Below, in pieces: positions 11,396 through 19,699 of a stretch of DNA of 64,000 bases (position 1 is its first letter; every line of letters begins with the position of its first letter). The notes beneath the pieces were generated by a model, which was given only the letters and a program-made list of their open reading frames with translations, was not told the origin of the DNA and did not search any database. Position numbers and translations under genes: made by a program. The stretch is from Panagrolaimus kolymaensis (lineage: Eukaryota > Nematoda > Chromadorea > Rhabditida > Panagrolaimidae). The stretch spans positions 1,178,001 through 1,242,000 of the forward strand of contig JAJQJQ010000053.1 in assembly GCA_028622995.1 (NCBI GenBank), written 5' to 3'.

Positions 11396-12445
11396 ATGGA
11401 TAAATTGTATGCAGACGAAAATTTCCCAGCAAGTTATTCTGGATTATACAATCTGAAAAAGGAAACAAAAGGGAAATTTAATAAAAAAGATTACGATGAA
11501 TTTAAAATAAATAACCGAACGTATACTCTCTACTATCCACGACGCGCAAAATTTAAAAGACTGAAGACTATTCCACTTGGATATATGACAGACATTCAAG
11601 TTGACTTGGCAGATTTCCAACAACTCAAAGCAGATAATAATAATTTTAATTATATGTTAGTTGCAGTGGATGTCCTATCACGAATGGTTTTTGTTGAGCC
11701 TTTAAAGACCAAGAAAACAGAAGATGTTCAAAAAGCCTTTAATAATCTTTTTAAACGAATGCCTTATATGCCTCAAAATATATTTTCTGATCGAGGAGGA
11801 GAATTTGAATCAAAGGCCATGAAAGAATATTTTAAAAAGAAGAATATACTAAAATATGCTTCACAAAATACTGAAACTAAAGCAGCTCAAGCTGAAAGAA
11901 CTATTAGAACCATAAAGCAGAGACTTTACAAATATTTTTCAGAAAAAAATACTTTAAATTGGATTGATGTTATCCAAAAAATTGTCAATGGAATTAATAA
12001 TTCTGTATGCCGATCAACAAAAATGAAGCCTGTTGATGTAAATGTTAAAAACCAACAAGAATTGTGGAATAAATTATATAAATACCCAATAAAAAAATAC
12101 AAACCAAAGTTCAAAGTTGGTGAATTTGCTAGAATTCCTTATAAACGCCAAGCCTTTGATAAAGGATATCTCGCAAATTATTCGGATGAAATCATGGAAA
12201 TTATTAAATGTCATCGAACTGATCCTCCAACTTATACCTTGCAAGATGAAAGCGGTAAAAAACTCAAGGAAAGATTTTATGAGCCACAACTTGTTAAAGT
12301 AACCAAGAATCAAGAAACAACATATCGTATCGAAAAAGTTTTAAAAACTCGAACTCGAAAAGGAAAAAAAGAATTTTTTATTAAATGGACCGGCTTTCCC
12401 GATACTTATAATTCATGGTTAAAAGAGTCAGATTTGCTTAATTAA
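11396..12445 (+). CDS. Polinton retroviral-type integrase with C-terminal chromodomain
   Basis: The 349-residue protein has the DDE core of the rve family: D70 in QVDLADF, D132 in FSDRGGEF and E167 in AERTIRTIK, giving the classic 35-residue spacing between the second Asp and the Glu. The N-terminus (LYADENFPASYSGLYNL) is typical of Polinton integrases and supports the ATG at 11396. Residues about 309-348 form a chromodomain (YRIEKVLKTRT, FFIKWTGF and SWLKESDLL), which in this class is thought to bind modified histones and steer integration. The protein would cut and join the element ends, making the observed 6-bp duplication. All catalytic residues are present, so the enzyme looks functional. 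It converges with the gene ending at 12517, 71 bases away. Confidence 0.95.
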   Translation: MDKLYADENFPASYSGLYNLKKETKGKFNKKDYDEFKINNRTYTLYYPRRAKFKRLKTIPLGYMTDIQVDLADFQQLKADNNNFNYMLVAVDVLSRMVFVEPLKTKKTEDVQKAFNNLFKRMPYMPQNIFSDRGGEFESKAMKEYFKKKNILKYASQNTETKAAQAERTIRTIKQRLYKYFSEKNTLNWIDVIQKIVNGINNSVCRSTKMKPVDVNVKNQQELWNKLYKYPIKKYKPKFKVGEFARIPYKRQAFDKGYLANYSDEIMEIIKCHRTDPPTYTLQDESGKKLKERFYEPQLVKVTKNQETTYRIEKVLKTRTRKGKKEFFIKWTGFPDTYNSWLKESDLLN

Positions 12446-12516
12446 TTGTTTATTTTGTTATACATATAAAAAACATACAAATAAAATAATTTTATAAAAA
12501 AAGCTGTTAAAAAAGG

Positions 12517-13329
12517 TTACCATTTTTCAACATTTATTTTAATATTATTAACATTTGGATCAGCAAACAACTGAGATCGGATGCCTTTCATGCCTGGAGG
12601 TGTAGTCATCCCAATTCCACCTTCGATAATATGCTTCGCAATATCTCGGTAACTGCTCCCTTTAATAGGAGCATTACGTGAATCTAATACTTGACCTTTA
12701 TCGTTCATTTGAAACAAATGTTTGTTATCCAATAAATATCGTTCAAGTTCAAGGACTGCTTCGTCTTTTTTTCTTGAATGTGGTGGACGCAATGAACGCG
12801 TTCCTGGAACTGTGTATGGCTTATTTTGATATGTAGAACGTGGAGGAAGCATTGGTGTAATAGCTGGAATATCCAAAGGGTTAAAATTATGAAGAGTTTG
12901 AGTATTTGATAATGGATTTGAGGCAAATTGAGAATGTGGAAGTGATAGTGAACCTTGTGGACTATAAAATTGTTCAGGTGACGGGGATCGTGAAGGAGGA
13001 GGTGAAGGATTTGGTTCTGGCTTTGGTTGAAGCTTTGGTTCAAGCTTTGGCTGAACAATTTCTTGTAATTTTTCGAAAAAATCTTCCATTTTAAATGAAG
13101 GTTCATTCTCCATCTTTACGCGAATAGGTTTTTCTTCCGCTGATTTTAATTTTTTAATATAAGTTCTCAAATTGCTATTATATAAAGCATTTTTTGCCGA
13201 TATATTTAAATCCGATCTATCCCAAACATTGTCTAAATCAGATTTTGAAATATTTAAATGATCAGGATCATAAGTTTTGAAGACGGAATTGTATTTATTT
13301 TCATCAACAAGGAAATATTTCTTACTCAT
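12517..13329 (-). CDS. Polinton conserved virion-associated protein, proline-rich, unknown
   Basis: The protein has 270 residues. The N-terminal third is charged and helical. Residues about 90-130 are a Lys-Pro-Glu then Ser-Pro-rich linker. The C-terminal 75 residues contain FQMNDKGQVLDSRNAPIKGS followed by a helical block and a short PGM-containing turn. This C-terminal module resembles a small domain I associate with unnamed proteins next to capsid genes in animal Polintons; that match is from memory. It is the third gene of a tight minus-strand block (ATPase, 121-residue protein, this gene), and its ATG overlaps the stop codon of the gene before it. No catalytic motif is visible. A core or nucleoprotein role is a guess. 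Confidence 0.6.
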   Translation of the reverse strand: MSKKYFLVDENKYNSVFKTYDPDHLNISKSDLDNVWDRSDLNISAKNALYNSNLRTYIKKLKSAEEKPIRVKMENEPSFKMEDFFEKLQEIVQPKLEPKLQPKPEPNPSPPPSRSPSPEQFYSPQGSLSLPHSQFASNPLSNTQTLHNFNPLDIPAITPMLPPRSTYQNKPYTVPGTRSLRPPHSRKKDEAVLELERYLLDNKHLFQMNDKGQVLDSRNAPIKGSSYRDIAKHIIEGGIGMTTPPGMKGIRSQLFADPNVNNIKINVEKW

Positions 13330-13673
13330 TTTAATAAATTACGACTGGCTTCTATCAAAATAGGGATAAGTAATGAAGCAAACGGAAATCCTTGACCTTC
13401 TTGAAGTATATTTTTAGCATTTCCAATGGTTTGCGCATCAGCTAATTTTCTAATTCGCATAGCATGGTTTTTTAATTTATTATATCGACATGGAGATAAT
13501 TCAAAATTGGAATTTACAATATTATAACAAATTGAAACCAAAGTTGATAATTCATCCGGAGTTGCATTTTGTAAAAGAAGTTTTACTTTCTTTTCACTTT
13601 TAGTTTTTGCCAAATTTTGTAAAAATAAATAATTGCGAAAAACAGATTTTCCGACTTTACAAGGACGAGACAT
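13326..13673 (-). CDS. Polinton small basic protein with hydrophobic C-terminus (possible pVI/pX-like)
   Basis: From M7 of the longest frame (13673) the product is 115 residues; an earlier ATG at 13691 would overlap the ATPase gene by 16 bases, so the later start fits better. It is rich in Lys/Arg, predicted helical, with a central segment LSTLVSICYNIVNSNFELSP and a glycine-flanked hydrophobic C-terminus (GQGFPFASLLIPIL). Small proteins of this pattern, ending in a hydrophobic or amphipathic helix, are common beside capsid genes in animal Polintons and have been compared with adenovirus minor core and membrane-lytic proteins. The homology is recalled, not tested. It follows the ATPase stop by two bases and overlaps the next gene's start. 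Confidence 0.6.
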   Translation of the reverse strand: MSRPCKVGKSVFRNYLFLQNLAKTKSEKKVKLLLQNATPDELSTLVSICYNIVNSNFELSPCRYNKLKNHAMRIRKLADAQTIGNAKNILQEGQGFPFASLLIPILIEASRNLLK

Positions 13674-13675
13674 TT

Positions 13676-14323
13676 TTATATACTGACGCATGGTAAATAA
13701 ACAGTTACTTCCTCTGGAGGAAATATATTGCTTCGTAAGCGCATGTCGGAAGGTGATGTAGGATGCAAATCAATTAAAAGATAGCCAAAATTATTTTTAG
13801 TAGCTTTTTTATAACTGTCTAAAAAATAGGGCAAATTTGATGGAAAAATTTGTGTACCCAGGTTTCTGATGGCTAATTGTGCGGAAGGTGATCTCATGAT
13901 GATAAGATAATGAGCATTTGAGCGTGCAACTCTTAATTTCTTATCAAACAATGATTGCGTGACAAAAACCACGCCCATTCTTTCATGATGGGACTGTTTA
14001 GTAAACAGTTTATTTAAATAATCTTCACTGACATTTGTCAATAAATCATCGAGGATAAGTAATAATGGTTTTTGATAAGATGATAACTCTTCTTCAGTTG
14101 GAACTCCTTCATGTACTTTGATTCCCATGTTTTCAATCGTAGGAATTGTAGTGTTATATTGACCATAACAATGCAAAATCTCAATAGGGGCAGGATAAAT
14201 CATTTCTTTTGCATGTTTTAAAAGTTTAAGCAAAATAGTCGTTTTCCCTGATCCTGAAGGACCAGAAAGAATACAGTTGAAAGGAAGTTTAAATTGAACA
14301 TCGGAAAGATGGAAAGCTTTCAT
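13676..14323 (-). CDS. Polinton genome-packaging ATPase (FtsK/HerA, A32-like)
   Basis: The 215-residue P-loop ATPase has Walker A GPSGSGKT at residues 21-28, Walker B LLLILDD at 87-93 and the sensor-like VTQS at 121-124. Members of this family pump the element's DNA into a preformed capsid. Its length and motif spacing match the compact packaging ATPases of Polintons, virophages and adintoviruses. It is the first gene of a minus-strand block. Its ATG lies 25 bases from the divergent minor capsid gene, so both promoters must be extremely compact or overlap coding sequence. All motifs are intact. Confidence 0.93.
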   Translation of the reverse strand: MKAFHLSDVQFKLPFNCILSGPSGSGKTTILLKLLKHAKEMIYPAPIEILHCYGQYNTTIPTIENMGIKVHEGVPTEEELSSYQKPLLLILDDLLTNVSEDYLNKLFTKQSHHERMGVVFVTQSLFDKKLRVARSNAHYLIIMRSPSAQLAIRNLGTQIFPSNLPYFLDSYKKATKNNFGYLLIDLHPTSPSDMRLRSNIFPPEEVTVYLPCVSI

Positions 14324-14348
14324 TTTGATTATTTTATACTCTGAAAAA

Positions 14349-16865
14349 ATGTCTGGTTTTTATATTATTCTACCATCAAATTCAAAAAGTTATCCCGATA
14401 ATCGCGTCAATGATTTTCGCGTACATTTACCAACAGCCTTAGATTTTAATTCGCAATGGTACGTTGGAGTACAATCAATTATTTATCCACATAGTTGGAA
14501 TGTTTTGGGATCAAAAAAAGCAGAAATGATTACGGTAGAAATGAAAAATGGGGAAATTGAAAATTATTATATTGACTCGATGAGCCCTTTCAATTCAAAG
14601 AAATTGGAAGAAAATTTAAATTTATATGTCAAAAAGACGGATAGAAAGAAGCGCAATGCTGCCACGATAAAGAAAAAACTTGAACTGAAAAAAGCTGAGG
14701 AGGATGAGACTGAAAAACAAAAAAATAATGTCGCTGCCACGCCTTCAAATGCTAATACACAATCTGTGGATGCTCCTATAGAAAATACAGCCCCAACATC
14801 TGCACCATCATCAAAAGAAATTACCGCCTCAGCTGAAAAACATATACCATCAGATGTTACAACAGAAAAACCAACATCATCATCAAAGGAAAATACCGCT
14901 TCAACAGAAAAACCTGTATCATTACCTACGTCTGCATCTACGTCTGCACCTGCGCCTGCGCTTGCACCTGCTCTTGACCCTGCGCCTGCACCTGCGCCGG
15001 CGCCTACACCGACGCCTACATCTGTACTTACACCTGCGCCGATGCCAGCACAATTACCTAAGCCTGCGCCAATATCCGCTCCCGCACCAACTAAACCAAC
15101 TTTCGATGATGAAATAGTTGCCGATTCTAATGAGCCAACAGCTGATATAAGTGCTGAACAATTAAAAGAGGAAGAAAAAGAACTTGAAAAAATCACAGAT
15201 GCTGCTGTGGCGCCATTAGAGGCATCAATCAATGACGAAATAATTGAAGATCAACCAACAGTAAATATAAGTGACGAACAAATAAAAGCTGAAGAAAACG
15301 AACTTGAAAAAATACGTGCAGAATCAGCATCCTCTTCAGTACGTCCATCGTCTCCTATTATTTCATCAGCCGTCCCATCGTCAACTTTGGCGCCAACTTT
15401 ACCTATAATTGAAAAGGAGGTTATGGAAGTTGATAAATCTGAACCAACAGCTCTAACCGATGAACAAATAAAAGCAGAAGAAAAAGAACTTTTAGATAAA
15501 AATAAAAGTGAAGGTGTTTTGATTGAAACGACAGCTAATATTTCTGAAGCACAATTAGAAGAAGAAAAAGCTGAACTTAATCGTCAACGTGCTCAAATAG
15601 CTAAAGAAGGTGAAAAACTTAAAAATCGAATGTTAATGCAAAAAGATGAAGAAATTGTAAAAGAAGCTGAATTTAAAGCAGAACGAGAAAAACTTGATCG
15701 CGGTTATCAGGCTTTGGAATCTGAAAGACAAAGACTTAAAACTTCATCAGAATTATTAGAACTTCAAAATAAAAGATTTAATCAAACCCTTCAGGATTTT
15801 AATAAAAATAAGAAAGATTTTGAAAATGAAGAGGCTGAAGGTCGACAAGAAATGAAGGAAGTGGCCGATTTAAAATTCAAACTTAAACAAGATGCTATAA
15901 AAATTGAAGAAGAAAAGAAGCGATTAACTACCCTTGATAAAACAAAAGCCGATGACTTGAAAGAATTTGAGCGGATCAATAAAGAAATTGAAGCAAAAAC
16001 AAAAAAATTGGAAGATGAAAACAAAAGCGCTGAACTTCGAGAGCGTGTTTTACAACAAGAAGCAGAACAACTTCAATCAATGAAAAAGGATATTGATGAT
16101 CAATTAATTTCTGTTCGTAAAGAAAGAGAACAAATTGAAAAGGAAACCCAGAGAATTCGTAACACTCAAAATGACCTCGAGCATCAAGCTTCAGTTTTGG
16201 AGAGAGAAAAACAAAATATTGAAGTAGAAAAACAAAAAAATGAAGCATCAAGAAAAAGAAAACTTGAAACAAGGCCCCTTGAAAATAAAAAAATTAGAGT
16301 GGATTCAGATATTATTCTCGACGATGATGATGAAATATTATCTGACAATGAAGATTTGGAAAATATATGGTTTGATTTGACTGAGGAAGAAAAACAATTA
16401 TATAATATTGCTCCTAAAGGTCTCATTGAATTTGAATGGCGTGGTGATTATAATCGTTTTACTCTAAAAATTATTGATGATCAAGTAAAATCTGTTCTTT
16501 TGACTACACAATTGGCCTATGTGCTTGGATTTAAAGAAAATGATAGCTTCAGTGAAACTAAAATGGCACGATATGCACCTGATCTTAACGGTGGAATTAA
16601 TCAGTTTGCAATTTATACTTATAATTTAACAGAAAACATTGTTTTTGGGGATACACTCGCTTCATTATTACGTGTTGTCAATATCGACTCAAAGCCTGGC
16701 GATATGGTCGAGCATATTTACCAAAACCCAATGTATGTTAAAGTCGCGTCAAGACATATCCGTGACATTCATATTGAAATCAAATCCCTATTTGGAGAAG
16801 AAATTAGATTTCTATATGGTCCTGTTATTTTAACCCTTCATTTCAAGAAAGCTCTCAGTTATTGA
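14349..16865 (+). CDS. Polinton minor capsid (penton-like) protein with a large coiled-coil insertion
   Basis: The 838-residue product starts at the ATG 14349; the frame extends a little further upstream but without ATG. Residues 1-95 (FYIILPSNSKSYPDNRVNDF, then LDFNSQWYVGVQSIIYPHSW) match the N-terminal half of animal Polinton minor capsid proteins. Residues about 671-838 (LAYVLGFKEN, LNGGINQFAIYTY, VFGDTLASLLRVV, NPMYVKV, VILTLHFKK) match the C-terminal half. Between them lie about 570 extra residues: acidic repeats, a proline/alanine tract (about 185-250), more acidic repeats with a recurring AEQLKEEEKELEKI-like unit, then a long charged coiled coil (about 390-640). The assignment to the penton-like family is recalled homology. 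The insertion is what I see directly and is unusual. It heads a five-gene plus-strand block. Confidence 0.75.
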   Translation: MSGFYIILPSNSKSYPDNRVNDFRVHLPTALDFNSQWYVGVQSIIYPHSWNVLGSKKAEMITVEMKNGEIENYYIDSMSPFNSKKLEENLNLYVKKTDRKKRNAATIKKKLELKKAEEDETEKQKNNVAATPSNANTQSVDAPIENTAPTSAPSSKEITASAEKHIPSDVTTEKPTSSSKENTASTEKPVSLPTSASTSAPAPALAPALDPAPAPAPAPTPTPTSVLTPAPMPAQLPKPAPISAPAPTKPTFDDEIVADSNEPTADISAEQLKEEEKELEKITDAAVAPLEASINDEIIEDQPTVNISDEQIKAEENELEKIRAESASSSVRPSSPIISSAVPSSTLAPTLPIIEKEVMEVDKSEPTALTDEQIKAEEKELLDKNKSEGVLIETTANISEAQLEEEKAELNRQRAQIAKEGEKLKNRMLMQKDEEIVKEAEFKAEREKLDRGYQALESERQRLKTSSELLELQNKRFNQTLQDFNKNKKDFENEEAEGRQEMKEVADLKFKLKQDAIKIEEEKKRLTTLDKTKADDLKEFERINKEIEAKTKKLEDENKSAELRERVLQQEAEQLQSMKKDIDDQLISVRKEREQIEKETQRIRNTQNDLEHQASVLEREKQNIEVEKQKNEASRKRKLETRPLENKKIRVDSDIILDDDDEILSDNEDLENIWFDLTEEEKQLYNIAPKGLIEFEWRGDYNRFTLKIIDDQVKSVLLTTQLAYVLGFKENDSFSETKMARYAPDLNGGINQFAIYTYNLTENIVFGDTLASLLRVVNIDSKPGDMVEHIYQNPMYVKVASRHIRDIHIEIKSLFGEEIRFLYGPVILTLHFKKALSY

Positions 16866-16906
16866 TTTTTTAATCATATTGATCAGTCGTATTTTAATAT
16901 AAAAAT

Positions 16907-17326
16907 ATGGTTCGTGTTTTATTCGACCCTTATGCGATACATTTAGAAGATGTTTTATTAACTACACAATATGGAGCAGGCCCTTATTTTATTGGATTTA
17001 GACAAAGAGGCTATGGTTTAGGCGATATTTTACGTCATATGTGGCGCTTTGTCCGTCCTATCGTTAAAAACATTGGAAAAGAAGGTTTAAATGCAGGCGC
17101 TCGTATTTTAAATGATGTGCAGCAAGGAGCTGAGCTGAAAACAACATTGAAAAAACAAGGTGCACAATCAGCTCAAAGATTGCTACAGTCTGCTTCAGAT
17201 AAAGTTGGACTATATGGCTCTGGAAAAAGAAAAAGACATTTATCAAAAAAAGAAGTTGTTGGCCGGTTGGTTCATCGCAAAGCTCCTTTAAAAAATAAAC
17301 GTCAAGATTATTTTGGAATTTATTAA
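16907..17326 (+). CDS. Polinton small basic virion protein (adenovirus pVI/pX-like)
   Basis: The 139-residue protein has a glycine/aromatic-rich start ([19 protein letters not shown], residues 21-39), an amphipathic helix (about 40-60) and a basic C-terminus with KRKR and several Lys/Arg clusters. Small proteins with this arrangement sit beside capsid genes in many animal Polintons and resemble adenovirus minor virion proteins that the viral protease cleaves. LYGSG at 102-106 fits the adenain consensus of a hydrophobic residue, any residue, Gly, any residue, then Gly. A protease gene lies downstream in the same block. It follows the minor capsid gene by 41 bases and precedes the major capsid gene by 11. 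Confidence 0.7.
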   Translation: MVRVLFDPYAIHLEDVLLTTQYGAGPYFIGFRQRGYGLGDILRHMWRFVRPIVKNIGKEGLNAGARILNDVQQGAELKTTLKKQGAQSAQRLLQSASDKVGLYGSGKRKRHLSKKEVVGRLVHRKAPLKNKRQDYFGIY

Positions 17327-17337
17327 ATTAAAAAAAT

Positions 17338-18645
17338 ATGTTATTCAAAGTTATTGATCCTACTTCAAAAAGCTGTGCATCATCAGCATTAAATATTTTT
17401 GCTACTCGTCCAACCAATGTAGCAATAAATAATAGCCTTTATAATGAAATTTTACCTTTAAATTCCCTTGAAAATCCTCCATATCATTTTCGTATTTCAT
17501 CTAATGATGGGTTTCTTGATCTATCAAAATGTTTTCTTAAATCCCAATTCAAGCTTGAAAAGCAAAATACAGCTGGAACAGCTTATCGAACAATTATTGC
17601 AACTGATAATGTATCCGTAAATCAAGCGCTTGGTGCCACCTTTATTCAAAATATTAAAGTATTAATCAATGGTCGTGAAGTTTTTAACAGTAACTCATTG
17701 TATAGTTATAAAGCAATTATGGATATTGAATTATCGCATACCAACGAAACTAAAAACTCTTATTTGGAAGTTGCAGGTTATCATGAAGATGATATTGCTC
17801 CTGATGTTAGTAGTGGTAAAGGTTTCTTAGCAAGAAAATCTCCATATACTTTAAATAATACTATGGAATATATATCAAAATTCTTTATTGATTTGTTTAA
17901 TCAGGATTTATACTTCCTTAATAATAATGATATTGATATTGAAATTACACCAAATAATCAAAACTTCAACATTATTAATAAAGATGGCGGCATCTATAAG
18001 CTTACATTGGAATCTTGTAAATTATATGTCAAAAGTCTTTACCTCATGGATGGCTTAAATCTTGAAATGGCTGCCCGACTTGTTACAGAGCCAGCTCGAT
18101 ATAGTATTAATAGAACTGAAATGAAAGTTTTAATGGTTACAGCAGGAAGACTCCAATTTACAGCTAATGTTTTTCAAGAACAAGTTCCACGTCGAATTGT
18201 TGTTGGATTTGTCAACTATGATGCATTCAATGCCAGTCAAACAACATCACCTTTTATATTTGAGCATCACAATGTCAAAGATATCAGTGTAAATTATGGT
18301 GGAAAATCATTCCCTAATGTTAAATACTCTCTTGATTTTCCAAATAACAAATATGCAGCAGCGTTTCATGATATGTATGAAAACCTTGGTATGGTTGGTA
18401 ATGATACCAATGGAATCAGTATGAAAGCATATAAATCACGATTATGCTTCTTTGTATTCAATTTGACAAATAGTCAAGAAGTTGATGGATGTTTTGACTT
18501 GATAAAGTCTGGTGTAACTTCAATTTCAGTAAACTTTACTACTGCTGTGCCTGCCCCAGGTCTTGCCATGGTTGTTTATGCCGAACATGAAGGGATGATT
18601 ATTGTTGATGGTAATCGTGTTATCACAACTGATTTAACAGCTTAA
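17338..18645 (+). CDS. Polinton major capsid protein (double jelly-roll type)
   Basis: The 435-residue protein aligns in pattern with the animal Polinton major capsid family (also seen as the F54H12.2-like group). An N-terminal strand region contains DGFLDLSKCFLKSQFKLE. ATFIQNIKVLINGREVFNSN then LYSYKAIMDIELSH follows, and there is an insertion-site region with SPYTLNNTMEYISKFFIDL. A C-terminal jelly-roll contains RRIVVGFVNYDAFNAS and ISVNYGGKSFPNVKYSLDF. Such proteins form pseudo-hexagonal capsomers of icosahedral particles. It lies in the morphogenetic block between minor virion protein and protease genes. The length fits the shorter end of the family. No frameshift or stop is present. Confidence 0.85.
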   Translation: MLFKVIDPTSKSCASSALNIFATRPTNVAINNSLYNEILPLNSLENPPYHFRISSNDGFLDLSKCFLKSQFKLEKQNTAGTAYRTIIATDNVSVNQALGATFIQNIKVLINGREVFNSNSLYSYKAIMDIELSHTNETKNSYLEVAGYHEDDIAPDVSSGKGFLARKSPYTLNNTMEYISKFFIDLFNQDLYFLNNNDIDIEITPNNQNFNIINKDGGIYKLTLESCKLYVKSLYLMDGLNLEMAARLVTEPARYSINRTEMKVLMVTAGRLQFTANVFQEQVPRRIVVGFVNYDAFNASQTTSPFIFEHHNVKDISVNYGGKSFPNVKYSLDFPNNKYAAAFHDMYENLGMVGNDTNGISMKAYKSRLCFFVFNLTNSQEVDGCFDLIKSGVTSISVNFTTAVPAPGLAMVVYAEHEGMIIVDGNRVITTDLTA

Positions 18646-18648
18646 AGC

Positions 18649-18804
18649 ATGAATGTTGCTTTTTACTGTCCTCCTAATATTTATTATTTAACTCTCATAA
18701 TTATTATTCTCATATGTTTAATTGGAATTTATTTTTCAAAATATCCTGCTTACTTTAAACAATCATTACAACGTCTTTTGATAGTTTTACCATGGACGAA
18801 ATAG
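18649..18804 (+). CDS. Polinton 51-residue single-span membrane protein
   Basis: A short frame starts three bases after the capsid stop codon and overlaps the protease start by 13 bases in another phase. The product is 51 residues: a short N-terminus with one cysteine, a strongly hydrophobic span (about residues 12-29: YYLTLIIIILICLIGIYF) and a basic, aromatic C-terminal tail (SKYPAYFKQSLQRLL). It fills the only gap between the capsid and protease genes exactly, which supports it as a real gene. Small single-span proteins are frequent in membrane-containing and adenovirus-like viruses. The function is unknown, and chance cannot be fully excluded for so short a frame. Confidence 0.6.
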   Translation: MNVAFYCPPNIYYLTLIIIILICLIGIYFSKYPAYFKQSLQRLLIVLPWTK

Positions 18805-19211
18805 AAATCATTAAAAAAGCTAAAGCTTTAAAAATCCCTTTATTCTGTGGCACATATCCAATCGATCAATTGCCTGACGCAAAAACTCCATATTGCTTTA
18901 TACTAAATCATGACCCACATAATAAGCCTGGCACTCATTGGGTTGCACTCATCGTTAGTACCGATAATGAAGCAGAATATTTTGATAGTTTGGGACAAAA
19001 ACCTCCTTCGGTTTTATACAATTGGAAAAGAAAAATCCATTACAATACTCGACCAATTCAAAGCATTTTTGCAGACACATGTGGTCATCATTGTCTCTAC
19101 TATCTATATCTTCGCTGCCGATTAAATATTCCCTCTTCTATTGCTTTAAAATATATAATGTCACAAAAAAACCCTGATTTATATGTTAAAAATTTTATTG
19201 TGAAAGTTTAA
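18792..19211 (+). CDS. Polinton adenain-like cysteine protease (C5/Ulp1 fold)
   Basis: The 139-residue protease has the catalytic set in order: H49 in GTHWVAL, D65 in AEYFDSLG, Q90 in PIQS and C97 in FADTCGHHC. This is the adenovirus-type maturation protease family found in Polintons, where it trims virion proteins after assembly. The length is short but typical of Polinton members. Catalytic residues are complete. It is the last gene of the plus-strand morphogenetic block and ends 50 bases before the convergent gene at 19261. Confidence 0.93.
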   Translation: MDEIEIIKKAKALKIPLFCGTYPIDQLPDAKTPYCFILNHDPHNKPGTHWVALIVSTDNEAEYFDSLGQKPPSVLYNWKRKIHYNTRPIQSIFADTCGHHCLYYLYLRCRLNIPSSIALKYIMSQKNPDLYVKNFIVKV

Positions 19212-19260
19212 TAAATTGTGAAAAATAATACAGAGTTAAAAACATTTGAAAAAATTATGT

Positions 19261-19602
19261 TTAAAAAGATTTACGCATTTTTGAAAGAATATCTTGAAAG
19301 AGTTTATTTCCAATACGATCATCTCCATTTATGATTTTCTTGACAGTATCAGCCAAGACAAATTGTGATGCGCAAGGAATGGTATTTTTATAGAGCGAAT
19401 ACTGCAATGGGGAATCAATAATCGCAAGTGGGAAACTCTTGGAAGGATCATGATTTATAGGAGATTCTTTTACTTGTCGAAGTTGAATATCAACAGGAAG
19501 CGATAAATATAATTTACAAAGGAACGAATCGATAGATTCAGCGTCCAATGCGCAAAGGTTGTAAACATCAAGAGTATCGTGAAAAAAAGTTGGAACAACC
19601 AT
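19261..19602 (-). CDS. Polinton hypothetical protein
   Basis: A 113-residue frame begins MVVPTFFHDTLDVYNL. It is moderately acidic in the first third and contains a SFPLAIIDSPLQYSL segment and a mixed-charge helical end (SKMRKSF). It has no signal peptide, membrane span or recognisable catalytic motif. It is the rightmost gene, reading from next to the right terminal repeat towards the protease gene. Its promoter must lie in the roughly 100 bp between 19602 and the terminal repeat, or in the repeat itself. I do not recognise the family. Confidence 0.65.
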   Translation of the reverse strand: MVVPTFFHDTLDVYNLCALDAESIDSFLCKLYLSLPVDIQLRQVKESPINHDPSKSFPLAIIDSPLQYSLYKNTIPCASQFVLADTVKKIINGDDRIGNKLFQDILSKMRKSF

Positions 19603-19699
19603 ATTAAAATATTAAAAATAAAAATCAACCGAACATGAACAATGCCAAAAGAAAGGTTTAAATTTCCAAAATTTTTCTTTATTTTTTTGAAAAAATTTC

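Noticed and set aside
14324..14348. TATAAAA on the minus strand at 14338-14332 as an ATPase promoter element
   Set aside because: It is only nine bases before the ATPase start codon, so a normal start site downstream of it would fall inside the coding sequence.
14567..15232. 221-residue antisense frame rich in Ala, Gly, Ser and Val
   Set aside because: It is the reverse of the proline/alanine-rich repeat of the minor capsid gene; low complexity and overlap with a better-supported gene explain it.
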